Of a stretch of 32,632 bases of DNA, positions 14,988-24,295 are shown in pieces (within the stretch, counting starts at the first letter, position 1; each line of letters begins with the position of its first letter). The notes beneath the pieces were generated by a model. The model was given only the letters and a program-made list of their open reading frames with translations. It made no database searches and was not told the origin of the DNA. The DNA is from CAZNQW01 sp964575225 (GTDB lineage: Bacteria > Chloroflexota > Anaerolineae > JAAYZQ01): the NCBI GenBank assembly GCA_964575225.1, contig CAZNQW010000014.1:1-32632 (forward strand). The letters run 5' to 3'. The translations under genes were made by a program, and so were the position numbers.

Positions 14988-16526
14988 TCAAATCCCAGAA
15001 GAGACCCCATATCCCCCGGTGCGTTCGGGCTGCACGGGCGACGTTGGAAGAGTCAGCGTAGCCTTGCCGGTCTGACCGTTGATCAAGGCTCCCTGAACTC
15101 GGTCGCGGCGTACCATGCGCGCGAACCAGAGAGGCAGCAGGACCAACTGGTAGGTAAGGCCCAAGACCTGGGATTCAGTGGGATGTCGCTCGCCGGGCAT
15201 CTGGAGCACTTGGGCTCGGCTGCGCTGAATCATGGTATCCCGCGCCTGCTCGGCTATCATCTCGACATCCAGGGTGTGCAGTTTGGCCGGCCAGTTGGCC
15301 AAGAGGCGCGGTTCGTAGGGAGCCAGGCGCTTCAGATCAAAGGGGAACACGCTCGCCAGAACGGCCAGGGTGGGGCGATCAAAACCTGGAAACAGCAGGT
15401 TTTCGTACATCTTGATCCCCAATCGTTCCTTACGAGTTGTGACCATCCCTGAGACGATTCGAAAGGTCTCGACCTGGCCATCGAATATCCAGAAAGGAAG
15501 GTACACCCCTTGGAGATCCTGGACCTCCCAGGAGGCTTCTGTGATCCAGGTCGTGAGACGGCGCAGACCAGACTGCTGAGCGTCGAGCGCGGTACGGATG
15601 GCATGTTCTCGCTCCACGGCAAAGGGTAGAAAGCCATCGGGCTGCTCCAAGATCCGGTCGCTCTCTTGCACCAGGACGTTGGGCGATCCGCAAAAGGCGC
15701 ACAGGCGCGCCAGGTGTTCGGCCATAACCAGTTCGGCGCCACAGCCCCGGCAGCGCAGGACCCGCTGGGCTTCGTTCCAAGAATGTCCCTCGTACCGTCG
15801 CTGAAGGCGAAGATGGTGGAGGGGTTCGGCCAGGGCATCGACTACGTTCGTGGGCGCAAGCTCCAGCTCGTGACCGCAATGGGCGCAGAGGATTTTTGTC
15901 GCGCCGGGCTCATAGTCAAGCCGTCCCCCACATTGAGGGCATTGGGTCAGCGCCATCCTTTCGGCTCGGTGCTCCCCTCCAGATGGGATGCCGCCTTCGG
16001 CAATTGCCAGGGCATCGCGGGCCAAGGGGTGCGCCGGATCGAGGCGAGTGGCATCGGTGAGGTACTTGAGTCGTTCTGCCGGATCCTCTTGAGTGGCGGT
16101 GAGCCAGATCAGGGCATCTGCGAACTGGGGCGAGGTAAAGCACAGCGCTCCGAGTCCTTCGGCTGCCTCTTGGACGTTGCCTCGCCTAAGGGCGGCATAG
16201 GCCTCGACAAAGATCAGGATCTCCTGTCGGTTGGGATAGTAATTGGGAGCGTGAAGGCCGATGGTCTGTTGGTACTCTTGATAAAAGCTCTCGGCGTCGT
16301 GTTGGCTTTCGAACTCGAACTCGGGTTCGGCGGTGTGGGTACCGTTCCAATGAGCAACCAGTTGATCCACAAAGGGTTGGTAGGTGTGGCGATTGGCCCA
16401 GCGGACATAGTTCAAGCGGGGCCCATGGGTGGGTGGGACAAATCCGCAGCGGGGGCAATGGGCAGATTCGATCCAGGGGTCAAAGCTGCTCTCGTGTCCG
16501 CATTGGGGACAGGTAAAGGGTTGCAC
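14988..16526 (-). CDS. Multi-zinc-ribbon protein of unknown function
   Basis: This 512-residue protein carries three CPxCG-type zinc ribbons. One is at the N-terminus (Cys6, 9, 24, 27). Two lie in the middle: CPQCGGRLDY...CAHCGHE and CRGCGAEL...CAFCGS. A TPR-like helical stretch (about 90-190, AYAALRRGNVQEAAEGLGAL) lies between the first and second. The C-terminal 200 residues, with YLPFWIFDGQVETFRI and LVLLPLWFARMVR, resemble proteins often misnamed PriA-like or TFIIB-type zinc-ribbon proteins. The GTG at 16526 follows AGAGGT. It is the first gene of the operon that continues with the GH13 enzyme. Function is unknown; it may scaffold or sense. Confidence 0.72.
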   Translation of the reverse strand: MQPFTCPQCGHESSFDPWIESAHCPRCGFVPPTHGPRLNYVRWANRHTYQPFVDQLVAHWNGTHTAEPEFEFESQHDAESFYQEYQQTIGLHAPNYYPNRQEILIFVEAYAALRRGNVQEAAEGLGALCFTSPQFADALIWLTATQEDPAERLKYLTDATRLDPAHPLARDALAIAEGGIPSGGEHRAERMALTQCPQCGGRLDYEPGATKILCAHCGHELELAPTNVVDALAEPLHHLRLQRRYEGHSWNEAQRVLRCRGCGAELVMAEHLARLCAFCGSPNVLVQESDRILEQPDGFLPFAVEREHAIRTALDAQQSGLRRLTTWITEASWEVQDLQGVYLPFWIFDGQVETFRIVSGMVTTRKERLGIKMYENLLFPGFDRPTLAVLASVFPFDLKRLAPYEPRLLANWPAKLHTLDVEMIAEQARDTMIQRSRAQVLQMPGERHPTESQVLGLTYQLVLLPLWFARMVRRDRVQGALINGQTGKATLTLPTSPVQPERTGGYGVSSGI

Positions 16527-16588
16527 GATCCATACCTCTTTTTGGGGATTAGGAACCAACCCCAGTCCACCTTGTCGACTACCTCCAC

Positions 16589-16617
16589 ACTATACCACAG
16601 CCCTTGGCCAAGTGCAA
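16589..16617 (-). promoter_or_regulatory. Promoter of the zinc-ribbon/GH13 operon
   Basis: On the minus strand TTGCAC (16617-16612), 17 bp, TATAGT (16594-16589). It gives a leader of about 55 nt before the GTG start of the zinc-ribbon gene. Confidence 0.6.
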
Positions 16618-16702
16618 GCCTCCGCCAAGCTGACAAAAGTCATGGACGCTGGCATCCTACATCGAGTAGAATGGCTCCAGAGATGAAGAAGGAGTGAAAT
16701 CT

Positions 16703-17086
16703 ATGGAAAAGACCGTACGTACCATCGTTCGCATTGACGAAGAGCTGTGCAATGGCTGTGGCTTGTGTGTCACGCCGTGTGTGGAGGGAGCCATCGAATT
16801 GGTGAACGGCAAGGCTCGGGTTATCCGTGAGGAGCTGTGTGACGGAGCGGGTTTTTGCCTGGGGGTGTGCCCCACAGGCGCCCTCACCATCGAGACGCGC
16901 CAGGCCGCACCCTTTGACGCTGATGCCGCCCATGCCCGCGAGGTGGAGCGCGGCCCTCAGTATATCGTCCAGACCTGCTTCCGCTGCGGCGCAACTGAAC
17001 AGAAAGCCGTCCTCATGCCTGTCCGCACCGATGGCCGAAGTTTGTGGGTATGCACCCAGTGCTTGCCCGCGTTGATCCACGGCTGA
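16703..17086 (+). CDS. Ferredoxin-like 4Fe-4S protein with C-terminal zinc ribbon
   Basis: This 127-residue protein begins with a complete [4Fe-4S] motif CNGCGLCVTPC. A second, incomplete set follows, CDGAGFCLGVCP, where one Cys is replaced by Ala. The second centre is thus a variant or absent cluster, as is common in this ferredoxin group. A C-terminal CFRC...CTQC pair probably binds zinc or iron. It should shuttle electrons in the cytosol to an unknown partner. The ATG at 16703 lies 8 bp after AAGGAG; an upstream GTG at 16694 overlaps that ribosome site and is less likely. It is a single gene, divergent from the zinc-ribbon operon; a weak TGGACG-N18-TAGAAT (16643-16672) is the only promoter candidate. 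Confidence 0.85.
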   Translation: MEKTVRTIVRIDEELCNGCGLCVTPCVEGAIELVNGKARVIREELCDGAGFCLGVCPTGALTIETRQAAPFDADAAHAREVERGPQYIVQTCFRCGATEQKAVLMPVRTDGRSLWVCTQCLPALIHG

Positions 17087-17325
17087 TCGAAAACGGGACT
17101 CACGCGCCAATTGATCTGTCTTCTCAAGCCCCCCAGAGAGGGGGAGGCGATCTGGGTGATTACTCGCCCATGTCGTTTTTTGATTCCTTCAGCACCGGAT
17201 TGGGCAGGGGCTTTTGATCCTGCGCCCGTCAAGCTGCATAGGCTGCGGCGTCGCACCCCCATGTGGACGATGGACCCAAGCCGGCAACTGTATGGACGGC
17301 CAGCGTCCTCGGCCCAAGACGGATG

Positions 17326-18261
17326 TCAGGCGTCTTCAGAAAAAAGATCGGGGCGGATGTGGCGGGGAATGAGCACAGACAGAGAGCGAGGCACCACCTG
17401 ACAGGTCAAAGGGGTGGTGCCGTACGGTTCTCCATCCAGGTGAACGGCCATGGGTTTTTCCGTCTCAATGCGGATGGTGCAACCACGGTAAAAGCTGTGT
17501 CGCGGATCGCGCACATGAAGACCGGTGATAACCCCCAGTACCGTGCGCATCGAATCGCCAAAACCGGTGCCGGAAAACACATTCAGATCCAACAGCCCGT
17601 CGTCCAGCCGGGCGTCGGTGGCAATGCGCACCATGCCGCCGTAAAGCTGTGAGTTGCTTACGACAACGAGGATCGAGCGTCGGTAGAGTAGCTCATCATC
17701 GATCCAGATGCGGGTGCGGGTGCCCGCCATGCTGGTGGCGGTGGCCAGGCCGGCGACTACATAGGCCAGGGCGCCCATCCGCCTCTGGTTCCGAGTGCGA
17801 GGTTCCATGGCATAGGTTACTTCGGCGTCCAGGCCTATGCCGGCCCACTGCAAAAAGTACCGGTCGTTGATCCGTCCCAGGTCGATGCGGCGGGTATGGC
17901 CGGGCACCAGCGCCCGAACCGATTCGACCAAAGGAAGCAAATGGAGGGGAGAACGGGTGGGCAGACCCAATTCTTTGGCCCAGACGTTTCCGGTGCCCCC
18001 CGGCAACACGCCGAGGGCCACAGGGCTTTCAGCCAGCCCATTGACAATCTCATTGATGGTTCCGTCACCGCCGACCACAAACACGGCATCCAGCCCTTCG
18101 GCAACGGCCTCTTGGGCCAGTTCGGTGGCTTCTCCGGCTCGCTCTGTGATTTGCAGTGTCGTCGACCAGCCCTGATTTTCGAGATGGTTGAGCACAGCCG
18201 GCAATTCACGGCGCACATCCCAGGGCCCCGACGTTGGGTTCACAATCAGTTTGGAACGCAT
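17326..18261 (-). CDS. Diacylglycerol/lipid kinase family protein (YegS/BmrU type)
   Basis: This 311-residue protein is a lipid kinase of the DAGK catalytic family. The nucleotide-binding motif VVGGDGTINEIVNGL is at about residues 61-75, followed by GVLPGGTGNVWAKEL, the second family signature. C-terminal MAVHLDGEPYG is also typical. These soluble or peripheral enzymes phosphorylate diacylglycerol, phosphatidylglycerol or an undecaprenol-like lipid. The length is usual and all motifs are intact. The ribosome site is weak (AAGATGAAAC before ATG). It converges on the ferredoxin gene; the 239 bp between them contain only a weak CCCCC/GGGGG hairpin at 17130-17144. Confidence 0.92.
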   Translation of the reverse strand: MRSKLIVNPTSGPWDVRRELPAVLNHLENQGWSTTLQITERAGEATELAQEAVAEGLDAVFVVGGDGTINEIVNGLAESPVALGVLPGGTGNVWAKELGLPTRSPLHLLPLVESVRALVPGHTRRIDLGRINDRYFLQWAGIGLDAEVTYAMEPRTRNQRRMGALAYVVAGLATATSMAGTRTRIWIDDELLYRRSILVVVSNSQLYGGMVRIATDARLDDGLLDLNVFSGTGFGDSMRTVLGVITGLHVRDPRHSFYRGCTIRIETEKPMAVHLDGEPYGTTPLTCQVVPRSLSVLIPRHIRPDLFSEDA

Positions 18262-18332
18262 GTTTCATCTTTTTCCATGGTTGGTCCTGAGGTGTGTGGT
18301 AGCCCATGTTGGGAGCGATGACCCACAGTTCC

Positions 18333-18341
18333 ATTATACCA
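18333..18341 (-). promoter_or_regulatory. Extended -10 promoter candidate for the lipid kinase gene
   Basis: TGGTATAAT on the minus strand is a full consensus -10 with the extended TGn element. The -35 region 17 bp upstream (TGGCGT) is poor, as is allowed for extended -10 promoters. Confidence 0.45.
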
Positions 18342-18368
18342 GACCTTTCGACCATACGCCAGTCCTGT

Positions 18369-18397
18369 TTGTCCAAAGTTGGGAGTTGATGTACAAT
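18369..18397 (+). promoter_or_regulatory. Promoter candidate for the pseudokinase-ftsH operon
   Basis: TTGTCC (18369-18374), 17 bp, TACAAT (18392-18397). It is divergent from the lipid-kinase promoter and gives a leader of about 90 nt. Confidence 0.5.
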
Positions 18398-18492
18398 AGA
18401 ATTGACTGCGATTGTCGGGAGAGAGAGTTCCGATAGTCCGAGATTGCGGAGCGGGCTATGGATAGCGGGTCGCAGCCCCGAGGTCAGGGATA

Positions 18493-19944
18493 ATGGTCAC
18501 GGAGAATGAGGGATTGTCCTTCGGACAGATGCTTAGCGAGCGCTACCGCATCATTTCCGAAGGACGGTCGATTGACATCGGAATGGAATACCAGGCGCAC
18601 GACACTGAGCTCGAGCGCCTGGTCGTTGTATTGGTTCTCAATCGAAACTGGGATGGCGATGAGGGAGCCCTGGAGCGGTTGAGGGGGCTGGCGTCGTGGG
18701 GCGAGCCCAGTGCCCCGGCGGTGTTGCCGATAAAAGGCGCCGGGGTCGTTGACGGTCGCCTGTACGTGCTGCGCGACCACATCAAGGGGCGGAGCCTGGC
18801 CCATCTGCGGGCAGAACAGGGAGCCTTGGGCGTCGAAAAGACATTGGAGTTGGGTATTGGCCTGTGCGAGGCCCTCGCCCCCCTCCATCGTTCGGGGCGG
18901 GTGCACGGTGGCTTGTCGCCTCACAGCGTGTTCATAGCCGACGACGGGCGGGTCCTGGTGACAGAAACAGGCCTGGAAGCGGCCCTGCGTTCTCGTTCGA
19001 GCCAGGAGGATCTTCTCTGGGGACGGTTGCCCTACGTGTCACCCGAACAGGTAGCCGGGCGGGGACTGCATCCTTCTTCGGATGTGTATGTCATTGGTGC
19101 ATTGATGTACGAGATGGTGTCAAACCATCCCGTATTTCAGGGAGATGATCCCACTCGGTTGGCGTTTCAGCATCTGAGCCAGTCGCCGCCCGTATTGCAG
19201 TCGGTCTCATCCGATGTCCCCTTGGCTCTTGCTCGGGTGATTCACAAGGCGCTGGCCAAAGAACCGTCCGCCCGGTATCGCAATGCCGGGCAGTTGGCCA
19301 TGATTTTGCGCTCTCAGGTCCACCTGGTGCAAGCTCAAGAGTCGCCGGAACCGCAGCGACTACCGCGAGATCAATCGTCGGTTTCGACGCCCATTTTGCC
19401 CGCTCGACCGGTATCGGCACTACCTCACGCCGGGACGACGCCGCCCTATACGCCGCCGCCCGCGCCGCGGCAGGTTCCCCCCATTGTCCAGAGCACATCC
19501 ATGGTCGTATCGGCTCCTCAGGTCAGTTCGTACCAAGAGCTAAAGCTGCCTTCTGGGGCCGATCTGGAGCAGGAGGAACCCATCGGCGCGGACTGGTTGA
19601 TGGCCGGTCTGGCCATCCTGGCCCTGATGGCTGTTCTGGGGTTGATCCCCCTGTGGCGTGAGGTATACCAACGGTATGCGATTCCACCCGACGCCTTTTC
19701 TCTTTCGCAAAGTAGCCGACAGGCAGACAGATGGTTCCGTGCCGCCGAGCCTTGCGACATAGAAGCCTTGGCACCGGATGGATATTATCTGGGTGAATCA
19801 CTTGGGACGGGCGCTCCAATGGGCCGACCCCTCTCCGGCTCAGTGGAAAGAGCCAAGGTGGAGGGGGATGAGCGTTGGGCGCCTGGCAAATTCAGGCTCG
19901 GGAGTCAAGATTACGGTCTTGTGAACGCACTACACGTAAACTAG
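18493..19944 (+). CDS. Membrane-anchored serine/threonine pseudokinase upstream of FtsH
   Basis: This 483-residue protein has the fold of bacterial PknB-like kinases at residues about 15-275 (LSERYRI...YQAHDTEL; GRLPYVSPEQVAGRGLHPSSDVY; LAKEPSARYRNAGQL), but its catalytic features are lost. The Gly-rich loop is SEGRSIDIGM, the VAIK lysine is replaced (VVVLVLN), HRD is HGG (His138-Gly140, VHGGLSPHS) and DFG is ETG. It should therefore bind, not phosphorylate. A Pro-rich linker (about 290-350) leads to one membrane helix (about 368-388, WLMAGLAILALMAVLGLIPL) and an external tail of about 95 residues with no recognised domain. The ftsH start is only 27 bp downstream, so the two are very probably co-transcribed, and FtsH is a membrane protein too. 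Regulation of FtsH is the natural guess. Confidence 0.85.
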   Translation: MVTENEGLSFGQMLSERYRIISEGRSIDIGMEYQAHDTELERLVVVLVLNRNWDGDEGALERLRGLASWGEPSAPAVLPIKGAGVVDGRLYVLRDHIKGRSLAHLRAEQGALGVEKTLELGIGLCEALAPLHRSGRVHGGLSPHSVFIADDGRVLVTETGLEAALRSRSSQEDLLWGRLPYVSPEQVAGRGLHPSSDVYVIGALMYEMVSNHPVFQGDDPTRLAFQHLSQSPPVLQSVSSDVPLALARVIHKALAKEPSARYRNAGQLAMILRSQVHLVQAQESPEPQRLPRDQSSVSTPILPARPVSALPHAGTTPPYTPPPAPRQVPPIVQSTSMVVSAPQVSSYQELKLPSGADLEQEEPIGADWLMAGLAILALMAVLGLIPLWREVYQRYAIPPDAFSLSQSSRQADRWFRAAEPCDIEALAPDGYYLGESLGTGAPMGRPLSGSVERAKVEGDERWAPGKFRLGSQDYGLVNALHVN

Positions 19945-19971
19945 GGAACTAACCCTTGGTGGAGGAAAACA

Positions 19972-21780
<1,809 letters not shown>

Positions 21781-21813
21781 GTCGGCCTTTGCCCCTGTAG
21801 TGGCTCGCTCCCC

Positions 21814-21840
21814 AAGCCCCTCCCGGCAAAGGAGGGGCTT
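21814..21840 (+). terminator. Hairpin after ftsH, probable terminator
   Basis: AAGCCCCTCC (21814-21823), 7-nt loop, GGAGGGGCTT (21831-21840): a perfect 10-bp stem, 33 bp past the ftsH stop. The following T tract is short (TTTGT), so termination may be partial. Confidence 0.65.
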
Positions 21841-21899
21841 TGTCGTGACCCGGTGCAGGGCGTCAAAGGGCGCTCTGTGCGTAATAAAGATGATAAGAA

Positions 21900-21928
21900 T
21901 TGACAAATCGAGCAAGCTGTGTTATGAT
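21900..21928 (+). promoter_or_regulatory. Promoter of the SufR-like regulator gene
   Basis: TTGACA (21900-21905), exactly 17 bp, TATGAT (21923-21928). The -35 box is perfect and the -10 box matches 5 of 6. The leader is about 90 nt. Confidence 0.75.
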
Positions 21929-22026
21929 TAACGAACTATTATACACGGGTCAAGACATACGGTATCAGGGTGCGTGGGTTTTGCAGCGCGCCAAGCCAAG
22001 CGATTGTTGGAAAGGAAACCGCAGAA

Positions 22027-22647
22027 ATGCAGAGTACACGGCAAGAGATCCTGGGAATTTTAAAGGCCGAACGCCAGGCAACAGTGGAGGATCTGGCAGA
22101 GCGTCTAGGGCTGACGCCGATGACGATTCGCCATCATCTCAACGTGCTTCAGGCTCAAAACCTGGTCGAGGCGGCCAAAGTACACCGTTCCCAGAAGGTA
22201 GGCCGCCCGCGGTTGGTCTATACCCTCACCGACGCTGCGGATGAGTTGTTCCCTCAGAGCTATGGAGATCTGGCCCGATACCTGATCACCGAGGTCAAAG
22301 AGACAATGGGCAGCGACGGCACCCAAGAGATCTTTCGCCGTGTGGCCCACCGATTGGCCAAGGAAGCCCCACCTGCCATCGAGGGTCAAAGCTTTGTCGA
22401 CCGGCTCATTCAGGTCGTCGAGTTTCTGGATTCCCGTGGGTTCCTTGTCACATGGGAAAAAGCCGACGAGGGGGTTATTCTGACCAATGCCAATTGTCCC
22501 TACCGCCGCGTGACCAGTGAACACCGCGAGGTGTGCATCATGGATACCACTCTCATCGAGGATCTCCTCGGGGTGAAACCGCAGCGCCTGAGTAGTATGC
22601 AAGGCGGTGATGGGTTGTGCCGCTACCTACTCCGAGTGCCCGACTAG
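22027..22647 (+). CDS. SufR-like HTH regulator with Fe-S-type cysteine motif
   Basis: This 206-residue protein has an N-terminal winged helix-turn-helix (about 1-65; ATVEDLAERLGLTPMTIRHHL is the recognition unit). Its C-terminal domain has the pattern NCPYRRVTSEHREVC, then LCRYLL near the end. That three-cysteine arrangement is the cluster-binding site of SufR-type repressors, which sense Fe-S status and control suf operons. The ATG at 22027 follows AAAGGAAA; an in-frame reading from 21970 has no ribosome site. No suf genes are in the window, so its targets are elsewhere or only itself. It lies behind ftsH but has its own strong promoter and ends at a strong terminator. Confidence 0.85.
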   Translation: MQSTRQEILGILKAERQATVEDLAERLGLTPMTIRHHLNVLQAQNLVEAAKVHRSQKVGRPRLVYTLTDAADELFPQSYGDLARYLITEVKETMGSDGTQEIFRRVAHRLAKEAPPAIEGQSFVDRLIQVVEFLDSRGFLVTWEKADEGVILTNANCPYRRVTSEHREVCIMDTTLIEDLLGVKPQRLSSMQGGDGLCRYLLRVPD

Positions 22648-22670
22648 CCGCTCGCGACGCCGGCTGACGT

Positions 22671-22708
22671 AAAAAGACCTGGTCCCTTTCCAGACCAGGT
22701 CTTTTTTT
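22671..22708. terminator. Strong bidirectional intrinsic terminator
   Basis: AAAAAGACCTGGT (22671-22683) and ACCAGGTCTTTTT (22694-22706) form a 13-bp stem with a 10-nt loop, followed by more T. The A and T runs at either side make it work for both the SufR-like gene (plus) and the lipoprotein gene (minus), which converge here. Confidence 0.9.
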
Positions 22709-22726
22709 GATCCCTTTTCCACGTTG

Positions 22727-23461
22727 CTACGGCCCCGTAAATTCGAGCACGGTCACCTGATTGGCGCCGGTGCCTGCGCACTTGGCCGTGACCACCACGT
22801 TGGATAGAAGGTTTGAGATGATCGTGCACTTGGAGGCCGTGGGGAGCCCATCGCGCTGGCCGCAGGTCTCCAGCCGGACCGCTGCAACCTTGAATGTGCC
22901 GGGCGGGACATCGGCCAACGTCAGTGAGAATTTGCCGCTGGGTTCCGACAGGACCACTCGGCCCTCCCAGATATCCGTCCAAACCCCCACCGCTACGTCT
23001 GGATAGGGGCTGCCGTCGGCATGTTTGACCAGGCCCTCCACCCCGGCCCAACTGCAGTTGGCAAAGCCACGCACAACCTTGCCCGTGAAGGGGGGAGGAG
23101 GCGTCCGAGTCGGTTTGGGTGTCGGCGCGACCGTCGGCCTTTTGGTGGGCCTGGGCGTGGGCGGCGTGGTGGCCGTCCCCGTGGCAGTGGGCATGGGGGT
23201 CGGGGTCGTTGTCGACGTATCGGTGGGCAGGGGGGTGTCGGTGGGAATAGGGGTGGACGTGGGGGTGTCGGTGACTGTGGGTGTGGGTGAGGGCGTCAGG
23301 GTGCGTGTAGGGGTTGCGGTGGCGGTAAAAGTGGGTCTGGGCGTTCGGGTTGGCGTGGATGTGATGCGGGCCTGCTGTTGGGGGATGAACTCGGACAGGG
23401 AGCAGGCGGCGATTGCCCAGATCAAGACCATGGCTGCTAGAATAATCAGACGGGTTTTCAT
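22727..23461 (-). CDS. Lipoprotein with Thr/Pro-rich stalk and carboxypeptidase-regulatory-like domain
   Basis: This is a protein of about 244 residues with a lipoprotein signal: a hydrophobic helix, then AIAAC as lipobox (Cys about 20), so it is anchored outside the membrane. Residues about 30-125 are a low-complexity TPTPTP stalk rich in Thr, Pro and Ala, as is frequent in Chloroflexota surface proteins. The C-terminal part contains GLVKHADGSPYPDVAVGVW and LADVPPGTFKVAAV, a carboxypeptidase-regulatory-like beta fold, with several cysteines that may form disulfides. The start is uncertain: ATG at 23461, ATG at 23476 and GTG at 23485 are all in frame. The function is unknown, perhaps surface binding. 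Confidence 0.8.
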   Translation of the reverse strand: MKTRLIILAAMVLIWAIAACSLSEFIPQQQARITSTPTRTPRPTFTATATPTRTLTPSPTPTVTDTPTSTPIPTDTPLPTDTSTTTPTPMPTATGTATTPPTPRPTKRPTVAPTPKPTRTPPPPFTGKVVRGFANCSWAGVEGLVKHADGSPYPDVAVGVWTDIWEGRVVLSEPSGKFSLTLADVPPGTFKVAAVRLETCGQRDGLPTASKCTIISNLLSNVVVTAKCAGTGANQVTVLEFTGP

Positions 23462-23517
23462 CGCACTTTTACCCATACTTCCCACGACTCTTGCGGTAAT
23501 CGACGATGGTCCTCCAT

Positions 23518-23546
23518 AGTATAGCCGGTTTGGGTCGTTTTGGCAA
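23518..23546 (-). promoter_or_regulatory. Promoter of the Thr/Pro-rich lipoprotein gene
   Basis: On the minus strand TTGCCA (23546-23541), 17 bp, TATACT (23523-23518). Both boxes match 5 of 6. Confidence 0.65.
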
Positions 23547-23664
23547 GTACGAAACGGGCCCGCCTGGGGTGGGTGTAGTTCCTATTGGCTCACAGCCCCC
23601 GTTGTGGGAACAGCGAACCGTTGCACGGTGTTTGGGTCGACGTTTTCCCTCGAAATTCAAGGAA

Positions 23665-23684
23665 TCAAACTTTCCAAAGTTTGA
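23665..23684. promoter_or_regulatory. 20-bp palindrome, candidate Lrp-family operator
   Basis: TCAAACTTT-CC-AAAGTTTGA is a perfect inverted repeat with 9-bp arms that covers the -35 box of the Lrp operon promoter. Related half-sites (AAATTCAA upstream, TTTGAAATTC downstream of the -10) flank it, the multi-site pattern expected for an Lrp/AsnC oligomer. Confidence 0.6.
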
Positions 23685-23699
23685 ATTTTGTGCTATAAT
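23671..23699 (+). promoter_or_regulatory. Extended -10 promoter of the Lrp-aminotransferase operon
   Basis: TGCTATAAT contains a perfect -10 (23694-23699) with the extended TGn element. TTTCCA, 17 bp upstream, is a weak -35 box. The leader to the ATG is about 120 nt. Confidence 0.65.
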
Positions 23700-23826
23700 A
23701 AACTATATACTTTGAAATTCGCAATTCTTGAGCCACAACCCGGGCGAGGTCGGCTGGCGTCAAACTGGGCGGCCAGGGCCGCTCAAGAATCGCCGGGAGA
23801 AGCCCAGGGAGAGGGTCGAACGCTCC

Positions 23827-24294
23827 ATGGATGAATTGGATCTCCTCATTCTCAAGACTTTGCAGGAAGACGGCAGGACTCCTTTTACCCAGATTGCCCG
23901 AACCGCCGGCGTTTCCGAAACCACAGTTCGCAGCCGTTATCAAAATCTGGTAGATGTGGGTATCGTGCGCACAGTGGGCATTGTCGATCCTTATGCACTG
24001 GGATTCAAAGCCCCGGCCCTGATCGCCGTTTCGGTGGAGCCTGGCCAAATTCAATCCGTCGCCCAGGCCCTTTCCGAATTTCCGGAAGTCAGCTACCTGG
24101 TCATGACGCTGGGCTCGCGCGATTTGCTGGCCGAAGTGTTTTGCCAGGATCTGCCCCATCTGACCGAGTTGATTGCCGAACGCATGCTCATGGTGCCTGG
24201 CGTCCGTTCGACCGAAACCCTCCTGATCGCTCGCAGTTACAAGCTGTCGTACCGCTGGACACCTGCTCTGGATTCCAATCGAAGGGAGCCCTAA
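23827..24294 (+). CDS. Lrp/AsnC-family transcriptional regulator
   Basis: This 155-residue regulator has the usual two domains. The N-terminal helix-turn-helix starts at MDELDLLILKTLQEDGR and continues in VSETTVRSRYQNLVDVGIV; the RAM effector-binding domain is about 65-150. Such regulators bind amino acids and control nearby amino-acid genes. The ATG at 23827 gives the standard length; an in-frame TTG at 23728 would add a 33-residue basic extension that is not usual. It is the first gene of an operon with the aminotransferase, which starts 1 bp after its stop, and probably regulates it via the palindrome in its promoter. Confidence 0.93.
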   Translation: MDELDLLILKTLQEDGRTPFTQIARTAGVSETTVRSRYQNLVDVGIVRTVGIVDPYALGFKAPALIAVSVEPGQIQSVAQALSEFPEVSYLVMTLGSRDLLAEVFCQDLPHLTELIAERMLMVPGVRSTETLLIARSYKLSYRWTPALDSNRREP

Positions 24295-24295
24295 A

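Noticed and set aside
15666..16697. A 343-residue plus-strand open frame opposite the zinc-ribbon gene
   Set aside because: The minus strand has ordered CxxC ribbons and a good ribosome site; the plus frame has neither a motif nor a ribosome site.
17128..17148. Terminator between the ferredoxin and lipid kinase genes
   Set aside because: The stem is only about five uninterrupted G-C pairs with no T tract on either side.
23025..23519. A Val/Gly-rich plus-strand open frame of 164 residues
   Set aside because: It is the complement of the Thr/Pro-rich stalk of the lipoprotein; the repetitive VGVGV pattern is a by-product.
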